The notes below the pieces were generated by a model. That model worked only from the letters and a program-made list of their open reading frames with translations, ran no database searches and was not told the origin of the DNA. This document shows positions 24,548 to 34,761 of a stretch of 49,165 bases of DNA, piece after piece; position 1 is the first letter of the stretch, and each line of letters opens with the position of its first letter. A program made the translations under genes and the position numbers. The stretch spans positions 1 to 49,165 of the forward strand of contig PHDP01000004.1 in NCBI GenBank assembly GCA_002842655.1. Reading direction: 5' to 3'. Origin of the DNA: Bacteroidetes bacterium HGW-Bacteroidetes-14 (GTDB lineage: Bacteria > Bacteroidota > Bacteroidia > Bacteroidales > UBA932).

Positions 24548-24994
24548 ATGGTCAAATTCATAGGAGAATATACTGCAAAGGTGGACGACAAGGGAAGGCT
24601 AATACTCCCCTCTTCGTTCAAGGCAGCCATATTGCCTGGTGGCGACCTCAGGCTGGTAATCAAAAAAGATCTCTTCTCCAATTGTCTGGAGATGTACACT
24701 TACGAAGAGTGGGCTAAAGAGAGTGAGCAGGTTAAATCCCGCCTCAACTTCTTCAACAGGGACCACTCACGCTTCTGGCGTGAATATATGCGCGACCGGG
24801 CCACGGTGGAGCCCGATGAAAAGCTTGGGAGGATTTCTGTTCCCAAAAGACTGCTTGAACAAATTGGGGTTGAAAAAGAGGTGATTTTTGCGGGCAATGA
24901 CCACAAAATTGAGATCTGGGCGAAAGAGGCCTTTGACAACAACAAGCTCAACGACAGCGATTACCTGGCACTTGCAGAAAACATTTTAGGATAG
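24548..24994 (+). CDS. mraZ: Division/cell-wall cluster transcriptional regulator MraZ
   Basis: DNA-binding protein of the AbrB-like swapped-hairpin fold that regulates the dcw cluster. The 148-aa protein has two SpoVT-AbrB-type repeats: EYTAKVDDKGRLILPSSFK (about 6-24) and EKLGRISVPKRLLEQIG in the second half. It is the first gene of a 14-gene same-strand run (to gltX) in which gaps or overlaps never exceed 14 nt. Phased repeats immediately upstream are a likely binding site for its own product. Confidence 0.94.
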   Translation: MVKFIGEYTAKVDDKGRLILPSSFKAAILPGGDLRLVIKKDLFSNCLEMYTYEEWAKESEQVKSRLNFFNRDHSRFWREYMRDRATVEPDEKLGRISVPKRLLEQIGVEKEVIFAGNDHKIEIWAKEAFDNNKLNDSDYLALAENILG

Positions 24995-25006
24995 GGAGGT
25001 ATAGAT

Positions 25007-25918
25007 ATGAGTGAGTATCATACACCGGTTCTGTTAAAAGAGAGTGTATCAGCACTGGCTATACATGACGGGGGCATCTATGCAGATGTCACTTTTGGCG
25101 GAGGTGGTCACAGCAGGGAAATCCTCTCGCAGATGGGAGAAAAATCAAGGCTGATTGTATTTGACCGCGATCCCGATGCTATCCGCAATGCACCTGACGA
25201 TAAAAGGCTGATTTTTATAAACAATAATTTTCGTTTCGTTCACAATCACCTTAAGAATGCAGGTTATGCAGAGGTGGACGGAATACTGGCAGACCTGGGA
25301 GTTTCATCTCACCAGTTTGACACAGAGGAGAGAGGATTTTCGTTCAGATTTGACGCAAGACTGGACATGAGAATGAATCCTCTGACCAAAATGGGAGCAG
25401 CAGAGATTCTGGAGAGTTACGATGAGCAGGCCCTTGCAAAGATGTTCTGGGAACTGGGTGAGGTAGACAACAGCCGCAAGGTGGCCAGACTTATCTGCAA
25501 AGAGAGGGATACAGAAAAAATTGAGACTACATATCAGCTTAACAGAATTCTTGAACCTCTTACGCCAAAACCTAACGGCCATAAATATCTGGCAAAGATA
25601 TACCAGGCTCTTAGGATAGAGGTTAACGGAGAGATGAGAGCACTTGAGGGTTTTCTGACAGGATCACTCAAAGCGCTCAAACCCGGAGGCAGACTGGTAG
25701 TGATAACTTACCACTCCCTCGAAGACCGCATGGTTAAGAACTTCATGCGTTCCGGAAATATTGAGGGAAAAGTTGAAAAAGACTTTTACGGAAGAGAGTC
25801 AACGCCCTTCAGGCTCGTCTTCAGAAAACCGGTGCTTCCTGCAGAAAGCGAGATAGCATCCAACACAAGGGCAAGAAGTGCAAAACTGAGAGTAGCAGAA
25901 AAGACAGAGGAGGATTAA
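25007..25918 (+). CDS. rsmH: 16S rRNA (cytosine(1402)-N(4))-methyltransferase
   Basis: SAM-dependent enzyme that N4-methylates C1402 in the ribosomal P site (old name mraW). The SAM-binding motif ADVTFGGGGHS (26-36) is intact, along with DGILADLGVSSHQFD, RGFSFRFDARLDMRMN and the C-terminal ITYHSLEDRMVKNFM. 303 aa is normal. It follows mraZ by 12 nt and precedes ftsL by 3 nt. Confidence 0.96.
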   Translation: MSEYHTPVLLKESVSALAIHDGGIYADVTFGGGGHSREILSQMGEKSRLIVFDRDPDAIRNAPDDKRLIFINNNFRFVHNHLKNAGYAEVDGILADLGVSSHQFDTEERGFSFRFDARLDMRMNPLTKMGAAEILESYDEQALAKMFWELGEVDNSRKVARLICKERDTEKIETTYQLNRILEPLTPKPNGHKYLAKIYQALRIEVNGEMRALEGFLTGSLKALKPGGRLVVITYHSLEDRMVKNFMRSGNIEGKVEKDFYGRESTPFRLVFRKPVLPAESEIASNTRARSAKLRVAEKTEED

Positions 25919-25921
25919 CAG

Positions 25922-26242
25922 ATGGCTAAGAAGAAATGGGTATCGGACATAATGGGCGGACAAATCCTTATAAGCAGCGGAATCATGCAGCAAATGGGAT
26001 TTGTTCTTTACATATTCCTGCTTGTGATTCTCTACATCTCACTGAATTTTACAATTGAGAACAGGCTGGTTGCAGAGAGACACAATCAGCGTGAAATAAA
26101 AAACCTGAAGGCACACTATACCGGAATAAAGGCAAGGTTACTATACCAGAGCAAGCGTATAGAGATTGAGAAAAAGTTACTTGAGTACAACTCACAACTA
26201 AAATCTCCAGCCAACCCGCCTTCAATTATTGAACTGGACTGA
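25922..26242 (+). CDS. ftsL: FtsL-like cell division protein
   Basis: 106-aa single-pass membrane protein: a short cytoplasmic N-terminus, one membrane helix (about 25-43, MGFVLYIFLLVILYISLNF), and a periplasmic coiled coil (about 45-95). Sequence identity to proteobacterial FtsL is expected to be low, so the call rests on topology and position between rsmH and ftsI, where FtsL lies in dcw clusters. FtsL joins FtsB and FtsQ in the divisome and helps activate FtsW/FtsI. Confidence 0.8.
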   Translation: MAKKKWVSDIMGGQILISSGIMQQMGFVLYIFLLVILYISLNFTIENRLVAERHNQREIKNLKAHYTGIKARLLYQSKRIEIEKKLLEYNSQLKSPANPPSIIELD

Positions 26243-26244
26243 TT

Positions 26245-28362
26245 ATGAAAGACATTATTTCCAAAGTAGGAATAATCTACTTCTTCATGGTACTTTCCGC
26301 CATTCTTGTGATTGGCAGGATTGTGCATCTTCAGTTCTTTGCCAAACTTCCTGTCAGTTCAGAAGAGATATCTTTCCGTATAGAAGAGATTGAGGCGGTA
26401 AGAGGCAGCATTCTTGCCAGTGACGGCCGCTCTCTGGCAAGTTCGGTTCCATACTATCAGGTAAGAATGGACTGCAAATTCCCGGAAGACACTGTATTCA
26501 ATAATAATATTGATTCTCTTTCATATTATCTCTCAAACTTTTTCGGAGACAAAAGCCCTTCGGGCTACAAGAGCGAGCTGGTTGCTGCCCGTAAAAAGGG
26601 AAACAGATACAAGGCTGTAGGTAACAGACTTGTCGACTATGCAGAGCTAACCGAGATAAGAAACTTCCCAATGTTCAGGCTTAAGGGAAATAAAGGCGGA
26701 TTCATAAGCGAGCAGAAGAGTAAAAGGAATAATCCATATGGCCGCCTGGCCTACCGTACTATCGGCTTTACAAATACGAACGGAGTCAGCGTTGGTATTG
26801 AGGGCAGCTTTGACTACTACCTCAAGGGTATCCCCGGCAAACAGACTGTACAGAGACTCCTTGGAGGTGAGTGGATGCCGGTAAATGTTGAGGAGGCTGT
26901 GTTGCCGCAGGATGGTTTTGACGTAAGAACCACTCTGGATATTGACATTCAGGAGGCAGCAGAAAATGCGTTAAGGAATCAGCTTTCACTCTCAGATGTG
27001 TTTGAGGGTGCGACAGCAATTGTTATGGAGGTTGAAACCGGAGCAATACGGGCAATCACCAATATGAAGAAGATGGCAAACGGCGAATTCGACGAATCAT
27101 TCAACTATGCAATAGGTCAGGCCACTGAGCCGGGATCGACATTTAAACTGGCAACTCTGGTAGCCCTCATTGAGGATGGTTTTGTAACGCTTGACACTCC
27201 GGTTGATGCCGGTAACGGAAAATGGCAGTACAGCACAAAGGTCTTTACCGATGTTACAAAGGGAGGATATGGTCTTATTGATGTAAGAAAGGCATTTGAA
27301 AAGTCTTCCAATGTGGCTTTTGCCAAACTTGCCGTTGAGTATTATTCAAACAATGAAAAGAAATATGTGGACAGACTCCACAATATGAAAATTGGTGAAA
27401 AGTTTGGGCTTGATATTATGGGCGAGGGAAGATCAATTATCCACTCCCCCGGCGATGTAAGCTGGTCTAAACTTACTTTGCCAATGATGGCTATGGGTTA
27501 CGCTTCACTGCTCACCCCTCTTCACACACTTGCCTTCTACAACGCAATTGCAAACAGGGGTAAAATGATGAAACCATTCTTTGTAGAGAGACTTGAGAAG
27601 CATGGTGTTGCGGAAAAGGAGTTCAAGCCTCAGGAGATGAGCGGTTCAATCTGCTCTGAATCTACAATCAAGGCTGTTCACGAAGCATTGCGCGGTGTTG
27701 TTGAGCACGGAACGGCAAAATCAATCAACGATCCAAGATATAAGATATCAGGAAAGACAGGTACTGCGCAGATTGCGTTTGACGGCAGATACATAGATTC
27801 ACAGGGATACAGAAAACATCAGGCCTCATTTGCCGGCTTCTTCCCGAGTGACAATCCAAAATATACGGCAGTTGTGGTTCTCTACACAAACAAAACAAGG
27901 GCAAACTTCTACGGAGGCTCATGGGCAGCTCCGGTTTTCAAACAGATAGCAGACAGAATTTACGCAAACAATCCTCAGTGGAGCGCACCTGTTCAGGGAA
28001 AGGGTAAAGTAACCCTGACAACCCCGCATATTATGTCGGGAAGGGCAAAGGAGACATCAAAGCTGATGGCCTCTCTTCCATCTGCAGACAAATACGGCAA
28101 AGCTTCAGGCGAATGGATAAGTTTCAGCAAAGACTCACTTGAAAGAGTTGTGGCAGAGGAATACCATATTGACAGAGACAGCGTGCCTGGTGTTCTTAAC
28201 ATGGGACTGAGGGATGCTCTGTACATACTGGAAAACCAGGGTTACAAGGTAAAATTTACCGGCAAGGGCAGAGTGGTAGCCCAGACACCGGCGCCGGGAG
28301 CATGGGCAGAGAAGAACTCCATTATTAACATTCAACTTTCAGACAATTATGAGACTAAATAA
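26245..28362 (+). CDS. ftsI: Penicillin-binding protein, septal transpeptidase FtsI with C-terminal PASTA
   Basis: Class B penicillin-binding protein that cross-links septal peptidoglycan. N-terminal membrane anchor (about 8-28), dimerisation/pedestal domain, then a transpeptidase domain with the active-site serine S298-TF-K301, an SSN motif near residue 354 and KTG at 504-506. A single PASTA domain is likely at about 640-703 (VPGVLNMGLRDALYILENQGYKVKFTGKGRV). 705 aa is usual for Bacteroidota, longer than E. coli FtsI. Its end overlaps murE by 14 nt. Confidence 0.93.
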   Translation: MKDIISKVGIIYFFMVLSAILVIGRIVHLQFFAKLPVSSEEISFRIEEIEAVRGSILASDGRSLASSVPYYQVRMDCKFPEDTVFNNNIDSLSYYLSNFFGDKSPSGYKSELVAARKKGNRYKAVGNRLVDYAELTEIRNFPMFRLKGNKGGFISEQKSKRNNPYGRLAYRTIGFTNTNGVSVGIEGSFDYYLKGIPGKQTVQRLLGGEWMPVNVEEAVLPQDGFDVRTTLDIDIQEAAENALRNQLSLSDVFEGATAIVMEVETGAIRAITNMKKMANGEFDESFNYAIGQATEPGSTFKLATLVALIEDGFVTLDTPVDAGNGKWQYSTKVFTDVTKGGYGLIDVRKAFEKSSNVAFAKLAVEYYSNNEKKYVDRLHNMKIGEKFGLDIMGEGRSIIHSPGDVSWSKLTLPMMAMGYASLLTPLHTLAFYNAIANRGKMMKPFFVERLEKHGVAEKEFKPQEMSGSICSESTIKAVHEALRGVVEHGTAKSINDPRYKISGKTGTAQIAFDGRYIDSQGYRKHQASFAGFFPSDNPKYTAVVVLYTNKTRANFYGGSWAAPVFKQIADRIYANNPQWSAPVQGKGKVTLTTPHIMSGRAKETSKLMASLPSADKYGKASGEWISFSKDSLERVVAEEYHIDRDSVPGVLNMGLRDALYILENQGYKVKFTGKGRVVAQTPAPGAWAEKNSIINIQLSDNYETK

Positions 28363-29806
28363 TTTGCTGCAAGGCATTCCTACAGGTTCAACCGGCAAAT
28401 CGCTGCAAATGGATGCAGAGATTGGCGGAGTTTGCTTTGACTCAAGGAGTATCAAGCCAGGAGATCTCTTTATAGCAGTAAGAGGCAGTGCTTCTGACGG
28501 ACATCAGTATATAGGTATGGCTCTTGAAAAGGGAGCTTCAGCTGTGCTTTGCGAAGAGATCCCGGCAGAGTTCGCACAATCTGCCCTCATTACAACTCCG
28601 GACAGCCACCTTGCTCTTGGAATGGCAGCATCAAACTTTTACGGCAGGCCCTCTGAGGCAATGAAAGTTGTGGGAATAACCGGCACAAACGGAAAAACCA
28701 CTACTGTAACACTTATGCACAGACTCTTTACCGGACTTGGTTACAAATGCGGCCTGCTCTCAACAATTGTAAACTACATTGGAGACAAAGAGGTAGAGGC
28801 AACACATACAACTCCGGACCCGGTGCAGATGAACTCACTTATGGCAAGAATGGCAGCAGAGGGTTGCGAATATTGCTTTATGGAGGTTAGCTCCCACTCA
28901 CTTGATCAGAAAAGAACAGCCGGAATTCATTTTACCGGAGGAATCTTTTCAAATATCACACATGATCACCTTGATTACCACAAGACATTTGCAGAGTATA
29001 TAAGAGTCAAGAAGAGCTTCTTTGACAATCTGGAACCAGATGCTTTTGCCCTCACCAATATTGATGACAGAAACGGCTTGGTTATGCTCCAGAATACCCC
29101 TGCAAAAAAATACAGATACTCATGCATTTCACCTGCAGACTTTAACTGCAGGATTATTGAAAAGGGGCTGGACGGCATGCTTGTCAAAATTGACAATCAG
29201 GAGGTATGGACCAAATTCATAGGCGTTCACAATGCATATAACCTGCTGGCAGTATACTCTGCCGCTGTGCTTCTTGGAGCAGGAAGAGAGGAGACTCTGG
29301 TTCAGATTAGTGCTTTAACAAGTGTCGCCGGAAGACTGGAGTATATTAAGGGATTCAGGGAGCTAACCGCAGTTGTTGATTATGCACACACACCGGATGC
29401 CCTTGAGAATGTTCTCAAAACCCTTAAGGATTGTGCAGACGGCAAGGAGATAGTAACAGTTTTCGGATGCGGGGGAAACAGAGACAAGACTAAGCGTCCG
29501 GAGATGGCAAAGGTTGCTGCGAAGTATTCAGATAAAGTGGTTGTCACATCAGATAACCCAAGGTTTGAAGAACCTGAGGCAATAATTGAAGATATTAAGG
29601 CGGGGTTTGAAACCAAGGGGAGGGCAAGGGCACTCTTCATTACAGACAGAAAAGAGGCAATAAGGACAGCGCTCATTATGGCTAATCCGGGATCGATTGT
29701 ACTTGTGGCAGGAAAGGGCCACGAGAACTATCAGGATGTAAAGGGAGTGAAACATCACTTCGATGACAAGGAGGTTATAGGAGAAGTATTTGATCAAAAC
29801 AATTAA
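28349..29806 (+). CDS. murE: UDP-N-acetylmuramoyl-L-alanyl-D-glutamate--2,6-diaminopimelate ligase
   Basis: Adds the third residue of the stem peptide. The ATP-binding P-loop [11 protein letters not shown] is present near residue 110, as are the central motif [13 protein letters not shown] and the C-terminal substrate motif DNPR ([12 protein letters not shown]). DNPR is the hallmark of meso-diaminopimelate specificity, so the peptidoglycan should be mDAP type. 485 aa is normal. MurF, which usually follows murE in other phyla, is absent here. Confidence 0.95.
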   Translation: MRLNNLLQGIPTGSTGKSLQMDAEIGGVCFDSRSIKPGDLFIAVRGSASDGHQYIGMALEKGASAVLCEEIPAEFAQSALITTPDSHLALGMAASNFYGRPSEAMKVVGITGTNGKTTTVTLMHRLFTGLGYKCGLLSTIVNYIGDKEVEATHTTPDPVQMNSLMARMAAEGCEYCFMEVSSHSLDQKRTAGIHFTGGIFSNITHDHLDYHKTFAEYIRVKKSFFDNLEPDAFALTNIDDRNGLVMLQNTPAKKYRYSCISPADFNCRIIEKGLDGMLVKIDNQEVWTKFIGVHNAYNLLAVYSAAVLLGAGREETLVQISALTSVAGRLEYIKGFRELTAVVDYAHTPDALENVLKTLKDCADGKEIVTVFGCGGNRDKTKRPEMAKVAAKYSDKVVVTSDNPRFEEPEAIIEDIKAGFETKGRARALFITDRKEAIRTALIMANPGSIVLVAGKGHENYQDVKGVKHHFDDKEVIGEVFDQNN

Positions 29807-29810
29807 GGCT

Positions 29811-31091
29811 ATGTTGTACAATTTATTTGAATATCTAAAGGATTATGTAGACTTTCCGGGACTGGGCCTCTTCAGGTACATTTCGTTCCGCGCCTTTTCT
29901 GCCATAATACTGTCGATGCTCATAGCTTTGTTTCTGGGCAAGAGAATAATCAACAAACTGGCAAAAAAACAGATTGGAGAGAGTATCAGAGACCTGGGAC
30001 TGGAGGGACAGATGCAGAAAAAGGGAACTCCTACAATGGGAGGTATTATTATCCTTGTCTCTCTTCTTATTCCGGCAATCTTGCTTGGTGACCTCACCAA
30101 CATATACGTCCAGCTCATGATTATCACAACAGTGTGGCTGGGTTTCATAGGATTTCTTGATGATTATATTAAAGTCTTCAAAAAGAATAAAGAGGGACTT
30201 CAGGGAAAATTCAAGATTTTTGGACAGGTGGGATTAGGGCTCATAGTTGGAGTAAGTCTTTACCTGAGCGACCAGGCTGTGGTAAGAGTTCCATCTACCT
30301 CAGATGCTGTTGAATCTCATGCAGAGGTTATAAGCCAGGAGGGATTCTCAGACAAAGTCGGATATTTTAAGGATGTAAAGAGTACAATCACCACTATACC
30401 TTTTGTAAAGGATAACGAATTTGACTATGCATGGCTCTCTCCTTTCGAAGGAGAACTGGGAGAAAAAGTTACCTGGATCATTTATATAGTAATGGTAATA
30501 TTCATTGTAACTGCTGTATCCAACGGAACAAACCTTACAGATGGCATGGATGGTCTTGCGACCGGAGTTTCAGCTGTTGTGGGGGTTACTCTGGCTGTGC
30601 TTGCATATCTGTCGGGTAACGTAATATACGCCAATTACCTCAATATCATGTATATTCCCAACACGGGAGAACTTGTGATTGTTATGGCAGCCTTTATTGG
30701 AGCACTGGTGGGATTCCTCTGGTACAACTCCTACCCTGCTCAGGTATTCATGGGAGATACCGGGTCACTTGCCATTGGAGGAATAATAGCAGTAGCAGCA
30801 ATTATGATTCATAAAGAGCTGCTCATTCCAATTCTTTGCGGAATCTTCTTTGTGGAGAGCCTCTCTGTAATTATCCAGAGACTCTATTTTAAATATACCA
30901 GAAAGAAATATGGCGAAGGTGTGAGAGTATTCAAAATGTCTCCGCTTCACCACCATTTTCAGAAAGAGGGAATTCCTGCCCTCATTCAGTTCCCAAAGAG
31001 AGCACTGCCCGAAGCCAAGATTGTTGCCCGGTTCTGGATTATAGCAATCATTCTGGCAGTAGTAACAGTTGTAACATTAAAAATAAGATAA
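29811..31091 (+). CDS. mraY: Phospho-N-acetylmuramoyl-pentapeptide-transferase
   Basis: Integral membrane enzyme that transfers phospho-MurNAc-pentapeptide to undecaprenyl phosphate, forming lipid I. About ten membrane helices. Catalytic motifs: FLDDYIKV (D117-D118), [24 protein letters not shown] and SPLHHHF. It has an extra segment of about 60 aa (around 160-225), seen in Bacteroidota MraY and absent from E. coli. The track starts at a TTG (29790) inside murE; the ATG at 29811, four nt after the murE stop, gives 426 aa. Confidence 0.95.
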   Translation: MLYNLFEYLKDYVDFPGLGLFRYISFRAFSAIILSMLIALFLGKRIINKLAKKQIGESIRDLGLEGQMQKKGTPTMGGIIILVSLLIPAILLGDLTNIYVQLMIITTVWLGFIGFLDDYIKVFKKNKEGLQGKFKIFGQVGLGLIVGVSLYLSDQAVVRVPSTSDAVESHAEVISQEGFSDKVGYFKDVKSTITTIPFVKDNEFDYAWLSPFEGELGEKVTWIIYIVMVIFIVTAVSNGTNLTDGMDGLATGVSAVVGVTLAVLAYLSGNVIYANYLNIMYIPNTGELVIVMAAFIGALVGFLWYNSYPAQVFMGDTGSLAIGGIIAVAAIMIHKELLIPILCGIFFVESLSVIIQRLYFKYTRKKYGEGVRVFKMSPLHHHFQKEGIPALIQFPKRALPEAKIVARFWIIAIILAVVTVVTLKIR

Positions 31092-31094
31092 TAT

Positions 31095-32429
31095 ATGTCT
31101 AGAGTAGTAGTTCTTGGAGGCGGAGAGAGCGGTGTGGGAGCAGCAGTTCTGGCATCTGTAAAAGGATATGACACTTTTCTTTCTGACTGCAACATGCTTC
31201 AGGATGATGCAAAGGCAATGCTTGAAAGATTCAATATTCCATACGAAGACGGAGGGCATACCAAAGAGAAGATTCTCAACGCAGACGAAGTGGTTAAAAG
31301 TCCCGGAATTCCGGATACAGTTCCAATTGTAGAGGAGATTCTGGCACTGGGTATACCTGTAATTTCGGAGATTGAATTTGCCGGCCGTTTTGACAGGTCA
31401 AGAAAAATATGCATTACCGGCAGTAACGGAAAGACAACAACAACCTCAATCATATACTTCCTGATGAAGAATGCCGGGCTAAATGTAGGTCTTGCAGGAA
31501 ACATCGGTCAGAGTTATGCATTTCAGGTAGCAACCAAAGATTACGATTACTATGTACTTGAGCTGAGCAGTTTCCAGCTTGAGGGCATTTATGACTTTAA
31601 GGCAGATATTGCAGTTCTGCTCAATATCACTCCGGACCACCTTGATCGCTATGACAACAATATGGAGAATTACATCAAGGCAAAGTTCAGAATCACAAGA
31701 AACATGTCTTCAGAGGATTGCTTTATTTTCTGTGCAGATGATGAAATAAGCATTTCTCACCTTAACAAGATTGTTCTTCAGGCAAAGAAACTTCCGTTCA
31801 GTCAGACAACTGAGGTGCAGGAGGGGGCTTTTATCAGGGAGGAGCAGATGCATGTTGTCTACAATAATGACAACTATCAGATGTTTGTAAATGAGTTGTC
31901 ACTCCAGGGCAAACACAATATCTACAACTCAATGGCAGCAGCCATTACAGGAAAGATTCTCAAGATAAGCAATGAAGTTGTGCGGGAAAGTCTTTCCAGC
32001 TTTAAAGGTGTTGAGCACCGTCTGGAGAATGTGCTTAAAGTAAAAAATGTACTGTATATAAATGACTCCAAAGCAACCAACGTGAATTCTACCTGGTATG
32101 CACTTGAGAGTATGAAGACATCTGTGGTATGGATTGCCGGGGGCAAGGATAAGGGAAATGATTACTCACCTCTTTACGATCTGGTAAAAGACAAGGTAAG
32201 AGTACTAATATGCATGGGTGTCGACAACAAGAAACTCCACAAGGAATTTGGAGAGATGGTAGAGGAGATCTACGATGCAGGTTCTGCAGCTGAGGCAGTA
32301 AACATTGCCTATAAATGTGCAAAACAGGGAGAGACAGTTCTCCTGTCACCGGCCTGCGCAAGCTTTGACCTGTTCAAAAATTACGAAGACAGAGGAAAAC
32401 AATTTAAAGAGGCTGTAGCCGCGCTTTAA
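31095..32429 (+). CDS. murD: UDP-N-acetylmuramoylalanine--D-glutamate ligase
   Basis: Adds D-glutamate to UDP-MurNAc-L-Ala in the cytoplasm. N-terminal Rossmann-like domain (VVVLGGGESGVGAAVLA), ATPase P-loop ITGSNGKTTTTS, central NITPDHLDRY and the C-terminal ligase domain with NDSKATNVNSTWYAL and LLSPACASFDLFKNYEDRG, a typical MurD closing motif. 444 aa is normal. Gaps of 3 and 2 nt separate it from mraY and ftsW. Confidence 0.96.
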   Translation: MSRVVVLGGGESGVGAAVLASVKGYDTFLSDCNMLQDDAKAMLERFNIPYEDGGHTKEKILNADEVVKSPGIPDTVPIVEEILALGIPVISEIEFAGRFDRSRKICITGSNGKTTTTSIIYFLMKNAGLNVGLAGNIGQSYAFQVATKDYDYYVLELSSFQLEGIYDFKADIAVLLNITPDHLDRYDNNMENYIKAKFRITRNMSSEDCFIFCADDEISISHLNKIVLQAKKLPFSQTTEVQEGAFIREEQMHVVYNNDNYQMFVNELSLQGKHNIYNSMAAAITGKILKISNEVVRESLSSFKGVEHRLENVLKVKNVLYINDSKATNVNSTWYALESMKTSVVWIAGGKDKGNDYSPLYDLVKDKVRVLICMGVDNKKLHKEFGEMVEEIYDAGSAAEAVNIAYKCAKQGETVLLSPACASFDLFKNYEDRGKQFKEAVAAL

Positions 32430-32431
32430 TT

Positions 32432-33649
32432 ATGGGAGAGAGCTTTATAAACAGACTTAAGGGAGATAAGGTGATATGGGTGATTGTAATCGCTCTGTCA
32501 CTCATCTCTATTGCCGCAGTATATTCGTCAAGCAGCTCGCTTGCTTTCAGAGAGGAGAAGAGTACATTCTTTTATCTTCTGAAGCAGCTGCGTTTCGTTA
32601 TATTCGGCCTGACAGCTCTGTATATCTGCTCTCGCATACCTTTAGGATGGTACAGAAAGATTGCATATCTGGGAATGCTTCTGGGTATAGGATTGCTTGT
32701 GGCAACTATTGCATTCGGAAGTACAATCAATGATGCAGAACGATGGATTACCATTTTTGGAGTCTCTTTCCAGCCGAGCGAAATTGCAAAAATAACTACA
32801 ATGCTTTACCTCGCCAAGGTACTGGAAGACAGAAAATTTGAATCCTTCAAGGAGTTTACTCTCTGGATTCTGATACCGCTTGGAGTAGAGCTCCTGCTCA
32901 TTCTGAACGGCAGTGCCTCAACCGCACTGGTTCTTGGCGGGCTTGCCTTTTTGCTGCTGATTATTGGCGGTATTAAAACTGGTCACCTGGTAAAAACAGT
33001 AGGAATCGCTTCCGGAATAATTGCCCTGGTTATTATGCTGCACTTTGCATTCGGACTGTTCCCGCGTATTGCCACAATGGTTTCCAGAGTAAAGAATTTC
33101 ACAGTAGAGAAGAGCCTTGATCATACTCTCACACCTCAGGAGAAACAGAGAGAGCTGGACAAAACATTCCAGGCAGATATGGCTAAAATTGCCATTGCCT
33201 CTGCTAATGTTATTGGAAAGGGTCCCGGTAAGAGTACTCAGCGCTATGTACTGCCTCACCCATATTCAGATTTTATTTACTCAATTATTGTTGAGGAGTG
33301 GGGACTGGTTGGCGGAACAGTTATTCTGATGCTTTACCTGTGGTTCCTTTACAGATGCATTGCCATTGCAAGGGGATGTCTCAAGATGTTCTCTGCAATT
33401 ACAGTTATAGGCCTTGGACTGCTCATTGTCTCTCAGGCAATGCTGCACATTCTGGTAAACGTAAGTATTCTTCCGGTAACGGGACACACCCTGCCGCTGA
33501 TAAGTCTGGGTGGTACTTCGCTCATTATTATGAGCAGCGCATTCGGGATAATTCTGGCAGTCAGCAGAAGTGTAGAAAACAGTAAATGCAAGGTACCGGC
33601 AGAGTCTGAGATACAGGAGAACCAAACTGAAGAAAACATAGAGCTATGA
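32432..33649 (+). CDS. ftsW: Peptidoglycan glycosyltransferase FtsW (SEDS family)
   Basis: Multi-pass membrane glycosyltransferase that polymerises lipid II at the septum together with FtsI. About ten helices are visible, and the family motifs are present: GDAERWI-like DAERWITIFGVSFQPSEIAK (about 101-120) and, near the end, PVTGHTLPLISLGGTSLIIMSSAFGIIL. The C-terminal 25 residues are hydrophilic and Glu-rich. 405 aa fits FtsW; RodA is excluded mainly by its place in the dcw operon. Overlaps murG by 4 nt. Confidence 0.94.
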   Translation: MGESFINRLKGDKVIWVIVIALSLISIAAVYSSSSSLAFREEKSTFFYLLKQLRFVIFGLTALYICSRIPLGWYRKIAYLGMLLGIGLLVATIAFGSTINDAERWITIFGVSFQPSEIAKITTMLYLAKVLEDRKFESFKEFTLWILIPLGVELLLILNGSASTALVLGGLAFLLLIIGGIKTGHLVKTVGIASGIIALVIMLHFAFGLFPRIATMVSRVKNFTVEKSLDHTLTPQEKQRELDKTFQADMAKIAIASANVIGKGPGKSTQRYVLPHPYSDFIYSIIVEEWGLVGGTVILMLYLWFLYRCIAIARGCLKMFSAITVIGLGLLIVSQAMLHILVNVSILPVTGHTLPLISLGGTSLIIMSSAFGIILAVSRSVENSKCKVPAESEIQENQTEENIEL

Positions 33650-34761
33650 AAAGAGAACCAAGAATCATCATAAGCGGAGGCGGAACCGGGGGACATATCT
33701 TCCCGGCTATCTCCATTGCTAACGAGATTAAAAGGGTATCTCCCGATGCCGAAATTCTTTTCGTGGGAGCTCTTGGTAAAATGGAGATGGAGAGGGTTCC
33801 GGCTGCAGGATACAAAATAGTTGGATTACCTGTTGCAGGGCTCAAGAGAAAACTCTCATTCTCAAATCTGCTCCTTCCTTTTAAAGTACTAAAAAGTCTC
33901 AGAAGGGCAGGTGAAATACTGAATGATTTCAAACCTGACGCAGTAGTTGGAGTTGGCGGCTATGCAAGTGCTCCTCTGCTCTGGATGGCGGGAAGAAAAA
34001 AAATCCCTTACCTCATTCAGGAGCAAAACTCTTATGCCGGCCTTACCAACAGGATTCTGTCAAAGAGAGCAGGAATCATTTGTGTTGCATACGAAGGTAT
34101 GGCAAAATTTTTCCCGGAAGATAAAATTCTCATTACGGGAAATCCGGTAAGGGAGGGTATCAAAATGACTACTCCTGAAATGAAAAAAGAGGGAAAGAGA
34201 CATTTTGGGATTAAAGATTCAAAAAGGGTATTACTGGTTACAGGCGGAAGCCTGGGAGCAAGAACTCTTAACACTGCTGTTCAGGAGTGGATAAAATCAC
34301 ATACTGAAAGCGATATAGAAATAATCTGGCAGACCGGGAAGTTCTATAAAGAGGAGATTGACCGGTTTGTTGAGGAAAACCCAAGGGGCTGGGTTAGAAA
34401 CTATGCATTCATTGACAGAATGGATCTGGCTTTTGCCGCAGCAGATGTAATAATAACCAGAGCAGGCGCAGGTACAATTTCTGAGCTGAGCATTGCCAAG
34501 AAAGCATGCATTTTTGTGCCGTCACCAATGGTTGCAGAGGACCATCAGACACACAACGCAAGGTCCCTTGTAGAGAGGGGGGCAGCTCTAATGGTCAAAG
34601 ATGGCGAAGCCCCGCAATATCTTATGTCAACAGCGGCAGAACTTATTGCAGACCCGGTCAGGATTGAGGAGCTGGAGGAGAAGATTGGCCATATGGGTTA
34701 CAAGGATTCTGCATCTGTTATTGTACACGAACTATTTAAACTTACAGGAGGGAGAGAATGA
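33646..34761 (+). CDS. murG: Undecaprenyldiphospho-muramoylpentapeptide beta-N-acetylglucosaminyltransferase
   Basis: Converts lipid I to lipid II at the inner face of the membrane. GT-B fold: the N-terminal domain starts IIISGGGTGGHIFPAISIANEI (lipid-binding Gly-rich loop) and contains VVGVGGYASAPLLWMA. The C-terminal domain has VTGGSLGARTLN, ITRAGAGTISELSIAKKACIFVPSPMVAEDHQTHNA (UDP-GlcNAc binding). 371 aa is normal. 4-nt overlaps on both sides (ftsW, murC) indicate tight coupling. Confidence 0.96.
   Translation: MKREPRIIISGGGTGGHIFPAISIANEIKRVSPDAEILFVGALGKMEMERVPAAGYKIVGLPVAGLKRKLSFSNLLLPFKVLKSLRRAGEILNDFKPDAVVGVGGYASAPLLWMAGRKKIPYLIQEQNSYAGLTNRILSKRAGIICVAYEGMAKFFPEDKILITGNPVREGIKMTTPEMKKEGKRHFGIKDSKRVLLVTGGSLGARTLNTAVQEWIKSHTESDIEIIWQTGKFYKEEIDRFVEENPRGWVRNYAFIDRMDLAFAAADVIITRAGAGTISELSIAKKACIFVPSPMVAEDHQTHNARSLVERGAALMVKDGEAPQYLMSTAAELIADPVRIEELEEKIGHMGYKDSASVIVHELFKLTGGRE

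Noticed and set aside
24421-24699. 92-aa minus ORF over the mraZ promoter
   Set aside because: It spans the phased repeats and the start of mraZ, has low-complexity Phe/Asn-rich sequence and no homology signal.
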